Below, piece after piece: positions 26,257 to 35,492 of a DNA stretch of 64,000 nt (its first letter is position 1; each line of letters starts with the position of its first letter). The DNA comes from Candidatus Nitrospira neomarina (GTDB lineage Bacteria > Nitrospirota > Nitrospiria > Nitrospirales > UBA8639): contig NZ_CP116968.1 of NCBI RefSeq assembly GCF_032051675.1, forward strand, positions 3,348,001 to 3,412,000. The letters run 5' to 3'. Made by a program: the position numbers and the translations under genes. The notes under the pieces were generated by a model that saw nothing but the letters and a program-made list of their open reading frames with translations, was not told the origin of the DNA and searched no databases.

Positions 26257-27939
26257 TTAGTCTCGCTGAAAGTGCAAAATTCCCCAACTGAGATGGCCAC
26301 TTTTCCCAGCCTGAACCCAATGCTGAAGTCCCACCTTCATAGAAGCCAGATATTCTTCCGTACAAACCTGAATGAGCGCATGGTGTTGTGCCGTTAATTC
26401 CTGAAGTACTCGTCCATAATGCGCGGCAAGATTTTCTGAAAGATCCTCAATTCGAATTTCTTGAAATCCTAATTGGACGGCCAGTTGCCGATAATATTCA
26501 ATCGACCCCAGCGAATCCAAATGGATACGATCTAAAATCGGTTGCAGCACATCCGGGGGACAGGTCGCACTCTTCATCGGATCGGTAAAAATAAATTGTC
26601 CGCCCTTGGCCAACACCCGATGAACCTCTTGAAACACCTTTTCCCGATTTCCGCTATGCAATATGGCATCCTGCGACCACACCACATCAACGCTCCCATC
26701 CGGCATGGGAATCGACTCAAAGTTCCCGTCAATGACATTAATCGCTAAACTAATATTCTCTTTCTGATTCAGTGCCCGATTTCGTTTATTTTGGACTTCA
26801 CTCAAATTCAGGCATCCAACCTGGCATCCGTATTGTCTCACGAGATGACGCGCTGAACCTCCGTACCCCGACCCAATGTCCAACACCCGTGTCGTTGAAT
26901 CAAGATCCTTGATAGAAGCCGCCATTTTCTCCACGGTACGTCTGCTGGCATCGAAAATCGAATCATTGTCGGATACGTACAATCCAATATGGATATCCTC
27001 TCCGCCCCAGATCGTGGCATAAAACCGGTCAGCATCCGAACTGTTGTAATAATCTCGTGCCGTATCCACAGTGGTGGAATAATTCAGATTCCCAAATTTG
27101 CTCATGATCGTGGTGGGGCGTTCCTCATTTTTATAGAGTTTTTCCGCCACATGCACATAAAAATCAGGGTCCTCAACTTTATGCGTTTCTTGAAAATCCG
27201 CATAGGTTTTTACCTGCTGAAAGCCAACCTCATTCATGAGCCGACGCGTATATTCTTTTCTTAGCGGATACATATTCAAATGAAAAGTTGCTCCATCGGG
27301 AAAGGTATATTTGAACCGTGCGAGTCCTTCATCAACATGTTCCGGCTCCGCACTCACATTGTCTCCGCAATAGTAATACACATGCTTCGACGTAAACCCC
27401 TCATCTAAAATCCCATCGTAATTCCTTTGGTCCAGAATCAACACTCCATCGTGCTTCAGGGCGGTGTAAAATTCAGCCAAGGCTTTTCTCCGATCCTGTT
27501 CGGAAAAGAGATGAGTCAGAGAGTTTCCCAGGCAAATCACCGCATCGTATTTATTGTGGATATCCCGGCTTAACCAGCGCCAATCAGCATGAATTGTTCG
27601 CATGATATACCCGGCTCGTCGGGCATTTTCAAATGCCTGCGCTAACATTTCAGGACTGCCGTCCGCACTCGTGACTTCGAACCCGGCACGCAAGAGCCGA
27701 ATAGAATGAAATCCCGTGCCCGTCGCGACATCCAATACGCGCTTGACGCCCCGTTCCTTTAAAATCCGGATAAAAAAGTCCCCTTCACTCGAGGCCCTGG
27801 CCTCCCAATCAATCAAGGCGTCCCATTTTTGCACAAAACTCTGCACATATTCCTGTTTGTATAAATCTGTTTTTCGTTGGGCTATGGGATTTTCGCCATA
27901 CATTTGCTTCGTACCGGGCATCGTCGCTTTCTGAATCAT
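26257..27939 (-). CDS. bifunctional glycine/sarcosine and sarcosine/dimethylglycine N-methyltransferase
   Basis: A 560-residue fusion of two SAM-dependent methyltransferases. The first domain (about residues 1–275) has YGENPIAQRKTDLYKQEYV, VLDVATGTGFHSIRLL and AVICLGNSLTHLF, typical of glycine sarcosine methyltransferase. The second (about 290–560) has YYNSSDADRFYATIWGGEDI, VLDIGSGYGGSARHL and WSQDAILHSGNREKV, typical of sarcosine dimethylglycine methyltransferase. Together they would convert glycine to glycine betaine in three SAM-dependent steps. The ATG at 27939 has GGAGGTG upstream; further upstream sequence in frame is unlike the family. A betaine-type carrier is encoded divergently. Fused versions are known in halophiles. 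Confidence 0.88.
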   Translation of the reverse strand: MIQKATMPGTKQMYGENPIAQRKTDLYKQEYVQSFVQKWDALIDWEARASSEGDFFIRILKERGVKRVLDVATGTGFHSIRLLRAGFEVTSADGSPEMLAQAFENARRAGYIMRTIHADWRWLSRDIHNKYDAVICLGNSLTHLFSEQDRRKALAEFYTALKHDGVLILDQRNYDGILDEGFTSKHVYYYCGDNVSAEPEHVDEGLARFKYTFPDGATFHLNMYPLRKEYTRRLMNEVGFQQVKTYADFQETHKVEDPDFYVHVAEKLYKNEERPTTIMSKFGNLNYSTTVDTARDYYNSSDADRFYATIWGGEDIHIGLYVSDNDSIFDASRRTVEKMAASIKDLDSTTRVLDIGSGYGGSARHLVRQYGCQVGCLNLSEVQNKRNRALNQKENISLAINVIDGNFESIPMPDGSVDVVWSQDAILHSGNREKVFQEVHRVLAKGGQFIFTDPMKSATCPPDVLQPILDRIHLDSLGSIEYYRQLAVQLGFQEIRIEDLSENLAAHYGRVLQELTAQHHALIQVCTEEYLASMKVGLQHWVQAGKSGHLSWGILHFQRD

Positions 27940-28403
27940 TAGAGAAACACCTCCTAGAGGGCTGTTGCCCTCACCACCTTTAGAATAATGGGTGCAAGTG
28001 AATATAGGTCTGGCGATTTTCTCTTTACAGTATGCAATTGCCAGAACCCGCACGGACAAAACCGTAGTCTGTCTCAACGGACAAGAAAGAAAAAAAGGCC
28101 TCCGAACTTCTCCTGCGAGCGTAAGGTAGGCCCGACTGTTACGTGTGAGGCTTACAATCTAACCGGTTAGCCTCTTCTTCGCAACCCCTTTTGACAACGT
28201 CCCCATTTTTTATCAAATCCAAAAATGGCCAATACCACAGACAGTCGTAAAATCTTCATGTAGAAAAAGGGGATTTTCCCTTACCAATTTCGATATATGT
28301 CCATTCATTGTCAACATATTTGGTTTATCATGATCCGAGTTTTCTTGTTCACCAGAGCCAAATATGGTAAGGCGTACCCTTCCTCATTCAATTCTATTAC
28401 TCC
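27940..28403. promoter_or_regulatory. divergent control region of betaine synthesis and uptake genes
   Basis: The region between the methyltransferase fusion and the BCCT carrier must hold both promoters. On the minus strand, GG(T)AGGCC at 28125–28132 pairs with GGCCTCC at 28097–28103 and is followed by TTTTTT. This is a terminator-like structure lying upstream of the methyltransferase gene. Just before it in the same direction is the palindrome CTAACCGGTTAG (28159–28170). The layout suggests attenuation or a leader RNA, but no known riboswitch was recognised. Confidence 0.5.
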
Positions 28404-29891
28404 ATGAATCCACTGAAATCGACCACACTTGTCTTCAACATCTCTTGCGCCATGGCCTTTCTTTTCCTCCTTTGGGGAGCCATGGCCCCGAAACATTTAG
28501 CGAAAATAACCGGGACATTCCAAACAGCACTTCTTGATTCGTTTGGCTGGTTATATGTTCTGGCAGCAACAGGTTTTCTTGTTTGTGCGTTCTGTCTGAT
28601 CTTTTCTCGATGGGGTGATATTCCGCTTGGGCCGGATGGAGCCAAGGCTGAATTTCCTCTCCACACCTGGTTTGCCATGCTGTTTTGCGCAGGCATGGGC
28701 ATTGGGCTCGTATTCTGGGGAGTTGCCGAACCCACGTCCCATTTTCATGATCCGCCCGTCGGCGAGGGAGGAACTCCGCAAGCTGCCCGCTTGGCACTGC
28801 AATATTCCTTTTTCCATTGGGGCCTTCATCCATGGGGCATTTACACCATGGTGGGCATGGCCCTGGCCTATTTCCAATTTCGAAAAGGCACACCAGGACT
28901 GTTTAGCTCAGGTTGCCAGCCGGTTCTCGGCAGGCATGCCACTGGACTGCTGGGAACCACCGTGGATGTCATCGCCGTCTTTGCCACGGTCTTCGGTGTG
29001 GCAACCTCACTGGGGTTTGGAGCGGTGCAAATCAGTGGTGGATTATCCTATGTTTTTGACATGCCGAATACCCTCACGACTCAATTAGCCGTCATCGCCA
29101 TTGTGACCGTGCTCTTTATGCTCTCCGCTCAAACGGGACTCCAACGGGGCATCAAATACCTTAGTAATTTAAATATGATATTGGCGCTGTCTCTCCTGTT
29201 ATTCCTGCTTTTTCTCGGCCCGACCCACTTCATTATGACGGTGTTCCCCTCGACATTCGGAAACTACATCCAAAATCTCCCAACGATGAGCTTGAACCTC
29301 GCTCCCTTCCGAGATTCGACCTGGATTCACAACTGGACATTATTTTATTGGGCATGGTGGATCGCATGGGCCCCATTTGTGGGCACCTTCATCGCGAGAA
29401 TTTCAAAAGGGCGGACTGTGCGTCAATTCGTGTTGGGTGTATTGCTTGTTCCGTCACTCTTTTGTGCATTTTGGTTCACAGTGTTTGGCGGAACCGGTAT
29501 CGCCTTAGAACTGTTCCAGGACACGCCCCTGAAAGCCATCATGGAAACGGAGGGCATCGAGGTCCTGCTATTTACGGTATTAGAACAATATCCAATGGGC
29601 ACGGTCATGTCGCTCATCGCCATTTTTTTGATTGGCACCTTTTTCATCACCTCAGCGGATTCGGCCACCTTTGTGCTAGGGACACTCACCACCAACGGTA
29701 GCCTCAACCCACCCAACCGGATCAAATTCACCTGGGGAATTATTCAGTCTCTGTCGGCCGCCATCCTCCTGTGGTCCGGCGGCCTCAAAGGCCTGCAAAC
29801 CGGCGCTATTCTCGCCGCCTTTCCGTTTGTTTTTGTCATCATTATCCTCATCATCTCCCTTCTCAAATCCTTCAAGGAGGAAACGAGGTAG
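28404..29891 (+). CDS. BCCT family betaine/carnitine/choline transporter
   Basis: A 495-residue secondary transporter with about twelve membrane segments. The glycine-rich segment FCAGMGIGLVFWGVAEP is the family signature. The tryptophan-rich substrate segment reads FYWAWWIAWAPFVGTFIARISKGRTVRQF, as in betaine carriers such as BetP and OpuD. The C-terminal tail is short, so the long osmosensing extension of BetP is absent. It is encoded divergently from the betaine biosynthesis gene, which supports glycine betaine as substrate. A decayed copy of its 3' end lies at 30547–30666. Confidence 0.92.
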   Translation: MNPLKSTTLVFNISCAMAFLFLLWGAMAPKHLAKITGTFQTALLDSFGWLYVLAATGFLVCAFCLIFSRWGDIPLGPDGAKAEFPLHTWFAMLFCAGMGIGLVFWGVAEPTSHFHDPPVGEGGTPQAARLALQYSFFHWGLHPWGIYTMVGMALAYFQFRKGTPGLFSSGCQPVLGRHATGLLGTTVDVIAVFATVFGVATSLGFGAVQISGGLSYVFDMPNTLTTQLAVIAIVTVLFMLSAQTGLQRGIKYLSNLNMILALSLLLFLLFLGPTHFIMTVFPSTFGNYIQNLPTMSLNLAPFRDSTWIHNWTLFYWAWWIAWAPFVGTFIARISKGRTVRQFVLGVLLVPSLFCAFWFTVFGGTGIALELFQDTPLKAIMETEGIEVLLFTVLEQYPMGTVMSLIAIFLIGTFFITSADSATFVLGTLTTNGSLNPPNRIKFTWGIIQSLSAAILLWSGGLKGLQTGAILAAFPFVFVIIILIISLLKSFKEETR

Positions 29892-30012
29892 GCTCGACGG
29901 AACGCATACTAGCATCTCTCAATGGTTGATTTGATCCAAAAAAATCGCTATTACTGCTATTCTCTTCAACCAAAAAAATATTCCTGCCACGGAATTATTA
30001 GAGAGGAATCAA

Positions 30013-30462
30013 ATGAAGTTAGATTCGCTTCCAAAAGAGTTTACACCCTACAAACAGTTGGAAATTGCTACGAACAAAATAATAGATGGCGTGGCATTGG
30101 TATCAGTAAATGGGTTTATTCCAGTTTTAATTGGAAAAGGAGAAACTCCGGAGATTTGGGTGACCATTCCTGCGGACCAAAAAGGAACAGAATGGCGACC
30201 CATAGTCAGTAAAAACGAATCATTGCTTGATGTGATTACGGTCAGAACCAAGGAAAAAGTGATCCAGATAGCCATGTCGGACAGCATTGTTCTTGAAGTC
30301 AAAGAAATCACAACCGAGAATGCAGAAATCACTCAATGTAACCTTCGGCCATTTGGCATAAATGTGTTTTTAGAAGATGACTGTCTGAAAGTCATGACGA
30401 ACCGGTATTCAGGTAACACCATTACCGGGGCAAAAATATTTATTGATGTTGGAAAAGGATAA
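30013..30462 (+). CDS. hypothetical protein
   Basis: A 149-residue soluble protein, rich in beta-type segments such as LVSVNGFIPVLIGKG and IVLEVKEITTENAEI. No signal peptide, membrane segment or recognisable motif is seen. GAGAGGAATC precedes the ATG. It lies between the carrier gene and the carrier remnant. Function unknown. Confidence 0.5.
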   Translation: MKLDSLPKEFTPYKQLEIATNKIIDGVALVSVNGFIPVLIGKGETPEIWVTIPADQKGTEWRPIVSKNESLLDVITVRTKEKVIQIAMSDSIVLEVKEITTENAEITQCNLRPFGINVFLEDDCLKVMTNRYSGNTITGAKIFIDVGKG

Positions 30463-30546
30463 CCACCGCAACATTAATCAAGATGACCTCGAAGGACCGC
30501 ACATATTTTTATGGTCAAGGCTCATCGTGAACCAAAACTCATTGAT

Positions 30547-30666
30547 GGGGCTACTGGATTCCTTTTGTGATCAGGCGGCCTCAAAGACCTGCAAGCCGGC
30601 GCTATCCTGACCGCTTTTCCTACTTGTCCTTTCCTCATTTTTCTTATGATCTCCCACTCCGATCTT
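30547..30666 (+). pseudogene. remnant of a BCCT transporter 3' end
   Basis: Translation gives A-T-G-F-L-L-stop, then SGGLKDLQAGAILTAFPT and a hydrophobic run. This follows the intact carrier's A-A-I-L-L-W-SGG, LKGLQTGAILAAFP and its last membrane helix almost position by position. A TGA stands where the carrier has TGG (Trp), and no start codon or body is present. It is what remains of a second copy. Confidence 0.75.
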
Positions 30667-31115
30667 TCCATGTAGAAACCCGTAGTTGGCCAACGCTTAA
30701 CCTGCACGATCTGGGGTTTCAAATTATTTCCGTGCATAGTTTCTTGCCTTCCGCCTTGAGGACATAGGGCTTTTCCCTCCACAACCATGAAGGCGCCCTT
30801 GGTGGCGCGGCAAGCATTACTGCGCCTGCCTGGGCGAAACCCGCCAACACAAAAAATCTCGTAGGCAGCACGAGGTGGGACCACAAATGCAATGGATTCT
30901 CAGGACAGCTCTTTTTTTCTGGCAAACCTCAAGGTGGATTCCCGATCCACATGGAAACTCTGTAAGTCCAGAAACAAAATTTCTCAATGATCCACTTCTC
31001 ATTCCGGACTTGCACCATCTCCGCTTTATTGACAGAATGACCCTGGAACGCCCCTAGAAGGGACCAATGAATTCTCCTTGACTCAAGGAAGCGGCCAAAT
31101 CTGAAAGGAACAATC
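30667..31115. other. intergenic region
   Basis: No gene is supported here. It holds several short GC-rich inverted segments (for example around 30792–30836, GGCGCCCTTGGTGGCGC) that may be further remnants of the decayed region starting with the carrier fragment. Confidence 0.35.
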
Positions 31116-31481
31116 ATGACTGAACTGGACACAAATCTCCCACATATCACCACAACCGAAACCTTGGTAAGATTTTATGTCCTCCTCTCCCAATACATCG
31201 ATCGTTGCCTGGATGAGGCCACTAAACGCTCACTCCCGGAAGGAGAATTTCAAAAACATCTGGCGGAGACTCACACTCAGGTAACGGAGCTTCTCACCAC
31301 CAACCGGGTGGTCAAAAACAAAGCGGAGACAGAGTTTCAACGGATCACAACCCTCTGTGAACAATTTTTGAAAACCCCGAACGATCCGACCCTTAAAAGT
31401 AGTTTGCACCACGAGCATGACGTTCTGAGAATAAAAATGTTAGCGTTGAGCGACCTCCTAGCGGTGTTTCGATCGGTGTAG
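31116..31481 (+). CDS. hypothetical helical protein
   Basis: A 121-residue protein that appears to be almost all helix, with heptad-like stretches such as FQKHLAETHTQVTELL and AETEFQRITTLCEQFL. No signal or membrane segment. AAAGGAAC before the ATG supports translation. It lies 139 bases before the first of four HEAT-repeat genes on the same strand and may belong to that set. Function unknown. Confidence 0.55.
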   Translation: MTELDTNLPHITTTETLVRFYVLLSQYIDRCLDEATKRSLPEGEFQKHLAETHTQVTELLTTNRVVKNKAETEFQRITTLCEQFLKTPNDPTLKSSLHHEHDVLRIKMLALSDLLAVFRSV

Positions 31482-31620
31482 CCTATACCACCACCCGCAA
31501 CAGATGACCTTTTTCCTGCCTCATTGACCGCCCAAAAAATCGTGTGGTAACGTCGACCTTCGGGTTTTCCCTAATGGTAGGGGAACAGGTAAAGTCCAGA
31601 TTTCTCCAATTGGAACAGAC

Positions 31621-32718
31621 ATGGTCGACTCAGTCGCTGAACATATTTCTGCCCTGGACGACGAAGATTGGGGGGTGCGGGAAGACGCCGCGGTAGCCCT
31701 CGGACGTCTTGGCGATCCCCGCAGCGTTCAACCATTGATTCGGACGCTTCGTGACTCGGATCGGGCCGTGCGGGAGGCCGCAACTGCAGCCCTCAAAGCG
31801 CTTGGCGAACCGGCCATTCTCTCATTAGGTTTTTGCCTTCAGGATCTGAATCCTCAGGTTCAGGAGTCGGCCGCATGCATCCTGGCCGATATTGCCAACG
31901 AACAGGTCTTAGATCCCTTGTTGTCCGCCGCATTAAATCCTAACTGGATTGTGCGCATGTCGGCAGCCAAAGGCCTTAGTCGCATTCAGAACTCTCAAGC
32001 CATTGATACCTTAATTTTGCTTCTCCAGGATAAAGTGCCGGCCGTGCGAGAGGAAGCGGGACGGGCCATACAGACCATCGGCAATACAAGCATTCCAAAA
32101 TTGTTGGAAAAATTAAAGGATCAAAATTGGAAAATCCGTTTGCGGGCTGTGGAAGCGTTAACCCTGTTGAAACCCCTGGAAGCGGTAGGACATCTGATGA
32201 TTCTGGTTCTCGAAGATTCCGATACAGCCGTGCGCCAGGACGCCGTGCGAGCACTCGGACAAATAGGCGATACCCGTGCCATTCCTTTATTGCTATCGTC
32301 CCTTGCTCTCGAAACGCCATCACTCAAATTACCCTCGATTGAAGCACTTGGCCAGCTCAGATCCACCGAAGCCATTCCCATGTTAATCGCCTTGGTCAAC
32401 TCGCTACCCAAGGAAGCCTACGAAGATCGCATAGAAGGATGCACCGACCCTCAATATAAAGAAGATCTCCCTCCCCTGGAAGCCGCCATCAGGGCCCTGG
32501 GAAAGATTCGTGATCCACAGGCTATTCCCGCCCTTATTCAAGCGTTGCAGAGTACGCTCTTGCGGACAGAAGCCGCCGAGGCCCTCACGCAGTTTGGCCA
32601 AACAGCCGTGAATCCATTGTTAAATCTCTTAAAAACGACCAAGAATGACAATCTCCGTCGTCATGTGTTGGAATCCCTTTCTCACCTTGGCTGGAGGCCG
32701 GGACAAATACGCATCTAA
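31621..32718 (+). CDS. HEAT-repeat protein
   Basis: A 365-residue cytosolic protein made of repeats of about 31 residues. The N-terminal unit DDEDWGVREDAAVALGRLGD is followed by similar units (DSDRAVREAATAALKALGEP, DSDTAVRQDAVRALGQIGD, and so on). A longer insertion with CTDPQYKEDLPPLEAA breaks the array after residue 270. The pattern is of the PBS-lyase/EZ-HEAT type. It starts a block of four consecutive related genes on the same strand. Function is unknown; a protein-binding scaffold is the usual inference. Confidence 0.82.
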   Translation: MVDSVAEHISALDDEDWGVREDAAVALGRLGDPRSVQPLIRTLRDSDRAVREAATAALKALGEPAILSLGFCLQDLNPQVQESAACILADIANEQVLDPLLSAALNPNWIVRMSAAKGLSRIQNSQAIDTLILLLQDKVPAVREEAGRAIQTIGNTSIPKLLEKLKDQNWKIRLRAVEALTLLKPLEAVGHLMILVLEDSDTAVRQDAVRALGQIGDTRAIPLLLSSLALETPSLKLPSIEALGQLRSTEAIPMLIALVNSLPKEAYEDRIEGCTDPQYKEDLPPLEAAIRALGKIRDPQAIPALIQALQSTLLRTEAAEALTQFGQTAVNPLLNLLKTTKNDNLRRHVLESLSHLGWRPGQIRI

Positions 32719-32733
32719 CTGAAAGACCTGACG

Positions 32734-33825
32734 ATGCCGAAGGAAACATTCGAAACCATCATTTCTGAACTGGATCATGAGGAAGATTGGCGCCGAATGC
32801 GGGCCACCTCCACCTGCATGAAAGGTGGGCCCAAGGCCGTTGAGGCCATAATTCACGCCATGGCCACAGGCTCTTCTCATTACAAGGTGGAAGCAGCAAA
32901 AATGTTAGCCCGCCTACGGGATCCCCGTGCCGGTCAGGCCCTCGCTCATGTCCTGAAGGATGAGGATGAACAGGTGAAACAGGCAGCCGTAGATGCGTTG
33001 GAACATATGGCTGGCATTTTGGATGAAGCCACCGCCTCTGCACTTTTAGAGTATTTACGCGACGATACCCTCCAGGAAAAAGTCACGGCCCTACTCGGTG
33101 TGATTCCCACTTCCATCGGCCCTCTGTCGGAACGGCTCAAAGATCCCGATCCGGCTATCCGTCTCCGGGCCGCAGAGATTCTCGCCCACCTCCTTGATCC
33201 TCGATCCGCAAATGCGTTTGTTGATGCCATGTCCGACCCCGATCTTCGTGACCTGGCCACCGATACCTTGCGCAAATTGGGTGCGATTCGGGACCGTGTC
33301 GATCAAACGATGGACGACCTGCGGGCGGTGGACGAATCCGAGTTGAAAGAAGGCGTCCGGCAGGAAGCGGTTATTCAATTGCATCGTATCGGACGGCCAA
33401 TCGTTGAAATTCTGATTGAATACCTGGAGGACGATGACTGGGTGGTTCGGGAAGCCGCCGCTGACACCCTTGGCAAAATTGGCGATATTCGCGCAGTGGA
33501 ACCGCTCATGATCCGGCTCCGGTCGGACAAAGACACGGGGGTGAAAGAACATGCGCTGAAATCCCTTGGGCTCATCGGCGATCCACGGCCGGTAGAATTA
33601 TTCATTGAATCAATTCCCATTCGCCCTCTTCGCATCCTCGCTGTCGAAGCTCTGGAGAAAGTGAAAGATATCGAAGTCCTGAGACCCCATATGGAATTAT
33701 TTGCCCGATTAAAAACCGACCGGGACGGCTTGATTTCCTATAATTCCGGGGTCATCCTTGACAAACTCGAGGCTGCCACTGCACAAATGAACATGGCTGA
33801 AGAGACCTGGGCCGCAAAGGAATAA
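32734..33825 (+). CDS. HEAT-repeat protein
   Basis: A 363-residue protein, the second in the block, 15 bases after the previous gene. Repeats include LRDPRAGQALAHVLKDEDEQV, RDLATDTLRKLGAI and DDDWVVREAAADTLGKIGDI. The units are more irregular than in the first gene, with a change of character around residues 180–210 (QTMDDLRAVDESELKEG). No enzymatic motif is seen. The close spacing points to one operon and therefore a shared assembly. Confidence 0.82.
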   Translation: MPKETFETIISELDHEEDWRRMRATSTCMKGGPKAVEAIIHAMATGSSHYKVEAAKMLARLRDPRAGQALAHVLKDEDEQVKQAAVDALEHMAGILDEATASALLEYLRDDTLQEKVTALLGVIPTSIGPLSERLKDPDPAIRLRAAEILAHLLDPRSANAFVDAMSDPDLRDLATDTLRKLGAIRDRVDQTMDDLRAVDESELKEGVRQEAVIQLHRIGRPIVEILIEYLEDDDWVVREAAADTLGKIGDIRAVEPLMIRLRSDKDTGVKEHALKSLGLIGDPRPVELFIESIPIRPLRILAVEALEKVKDIEVLRPHMELFARLKTDRDGLISYNSGVILDKLEAATAQMNMAEETWAAKE

Positions 33826-33839
33826 AGGAGTGATGACCC

Positions 33840-34610
33840 ATGACGGAAGGTAACCACGTAGACCCCTTATTGTCGGCGCTTCGCGATGACAATGAAGCCC
33901 TTCGAAATCATGCCGCTTCTAGACTCGGAGAAGCCGGGTCAGAAGCCATTCCCAAGCTGATTAATATGTTCCTGGAAGACGATTGTGTGGTGCGTGAGGC
34001 AGCCACGAGCGCGTTGGTTCAAATTGGGGAACCGGCCGTTGATCCCCTGATCGAGGCGTTAAACGATGATGAAGAATGGTCTGTTCGGGAACAGGCAGCC
34101 ACCGCTCTCGGGAAACTCCGTGCAATTAAATCCGTGGAACCTTTGATACAAGCCCTCCGCCTTGACAAGGATGGAGGCGTGCGCACCGCCGCCATCTGGG
34201 CATTAGAACGCATTGGTCATCCTGATGCCGTTCCCGCCTTGGTGGATGCCTTGATGGACGCGACTCTCCGTGAGGACGCCGCAAGAGTGTTAAAAAAATT
34301 GGGAGATTCCCGCGCGACTGATGCTCTGGTGGAGGGCTTACAGGCCTCAAACTGGATTGTGCGCCGGCACGCGGCAGAGGCGTTAGGGAAAATTGGCGAT
34401 CCTCGCAGCTTAGATCCTTTAATTCATGCTCTGGCCGATGAGGATTGGTTGGTTCGTCGGAATGCCGCAGAATCACTGGCTCGCTTCAAGGATAGTCGGG
34501 CCATCGATCCCTTGGTCCCCTTGCTCGAAGATGAAAATGAAATGGTTCGGGACACAGCCGAAGGTGCCCTGGCAAGCTTGGGATGGACACCCGGTTCTTC
34601 CCATTCATAG
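33840..34610 (+). CDS. HEAT-repeat protein
   Basis: A 256-residue protein consisting of about eight well-conserved units, such as EEWSVREQAATALGKLRAI, GGVRTAAIWALERIGHPD and SNWIVRRHAAEALGKIGDP. The pattern of arginine after valine (VR) in each unit is strict. It is the most regular protein of the block. It begins 14 bases after the previous gene, with GGAGTGATG upstream. Likely a rigid binding platform. Confidence 0.84.
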   Translation: MTEGNHVDPLLSALRDDNEALRNHAASRLGEAGSEAIPKLINMFLEDDCVVREAATSALVQIGEPAVDPLIEALNDDEEWSVREQAATALGKLRAIKSVEPLIQALRLDKDGGVRTAAIWALERIGHPDAVPALVDALMDATLREDAARVLKKLGDSRATDALVEGLQASNWIVRRHAAEALGKIGDPRSLDPLIHALADEDWLVRRNAAESLARFKDSRAIDPLVPLLEDENEMVRDTAEGALASLGWTPGSSHS

Positions 34611-34671
34611 TAAATTGCAATCAATGCTCTTATGGCTTTCTTTTAACTCTCACTAAGGACACTGACACATT

Positions 34672-35340
34672 ATGGCTAATGAAGCACCCGCAAAACTCAT
34701 TTCGATCGGGCCCAAGAGTGGCACGAAAAAAGATGGGTTTAATCTTGTGACCGAAAACGTCACCGCGATCAACCTTGAGACAAATCAAATTGAGGTCGAA
34801 CTCCTGGCGTACGATGGGAAGACCGTTCTTATGGATGTCAGCGAAGAGGCTGCCGAAGACCTTAAAAAGATCAAAATCGGTGACGGAGCGACTCTTCGCG
34901 TCGTGGAAGAAGATGGCAAACGAATCGTCAAAAGTTTTCGTATCCGCTCTAAAGACCCCAATATTCAACGAGCCGATGCTGCGCTGCAGGATCTTACCGA
35001 TACGCACTGGCTCAATCGCAAGCATGCCATTGAAGTCCTTGGCGAACTTCGGGTGGAGGCAGCCGTGAAACCGTTGGTGGAAATGCTCAGCGATGAAGTC
35101 GGTGACGTTCGGCAGCGTGCTTATGAGGCCTTGATCAAAATAGGAGCACCATGTGTCCCTGATGTCATACCACTTTTGGTCTCCGAAGATGATGACCTTC
35201 GACAATCGGCAACCGAAATTCTTCGAAAGATTGGAAAACCCGCGGTGGAGCCTTTGGCTCTGGCATTAGGCGAGGCTGATGAAAAACTTCAAAAACGCAT
35301 TATGAAGGTGTTGGACCGCATGGGCTATAAACGCAAATAG
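34672..35340 (+). CDS. HEAT-repeat protein with an N-terminal beta-rich domain
   Basis: A 222-residue protein. The first 100 residues are not HEAT repeats: they are rich in strands (for example FNLVTENVTAINLETNQIEV and DGATLRVVEEDGKRIVKSF). About four repeats follow (HWLNRKHAIEVLGELRVE, DVRQRAYEALIKIGAP and similar). The basic tail ends DRMGYKRK. It closes the block of four. The N-terminal domain may give the set its specificity, which is inference. Confidence 0.78.
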   Translation: MANEAPAKLISIGPKSGTKKDGFNLVTENVTAINLETNQIEVELLAYDGKTVLMDVSEEAAEDLKKIKIGDGATLRVVEEDGKRIVKSFRIRSKDPNIQRADAALQDLTDTHWLNRKHAIEVLGELRVEAAVKPLVEMLSDEVGDVRQRAYEALIKIGAPCVPDVIPLLVSEDDDLRQSATEILRKIGKPAVEPLALALGEADEKLQKRIMKVLDRMGYKRK

Positions 35341-35492
35341 GGTACTCGGCAGGGTATACCAAAGCCGACCATCCGCTCGCGTACACTACCCAAAAGGCAA
35401 CTAAACGCGCGTTTTGCGGTAATCCTGACTGTTTCTTTGTACAGGCTCGTTCACAAAGTAGGCTTCGAGCAAGAACCGTATCTTGCGCTCCC

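Noticed and set aside
27940..28400. Glycine or SAM riboswitch upstream of the betaine methyltransferase
   Set aside because: A hairpin followed by T residues is present, but I could not find the conserved core sequences of the known glycine, SAM or SAH classes.
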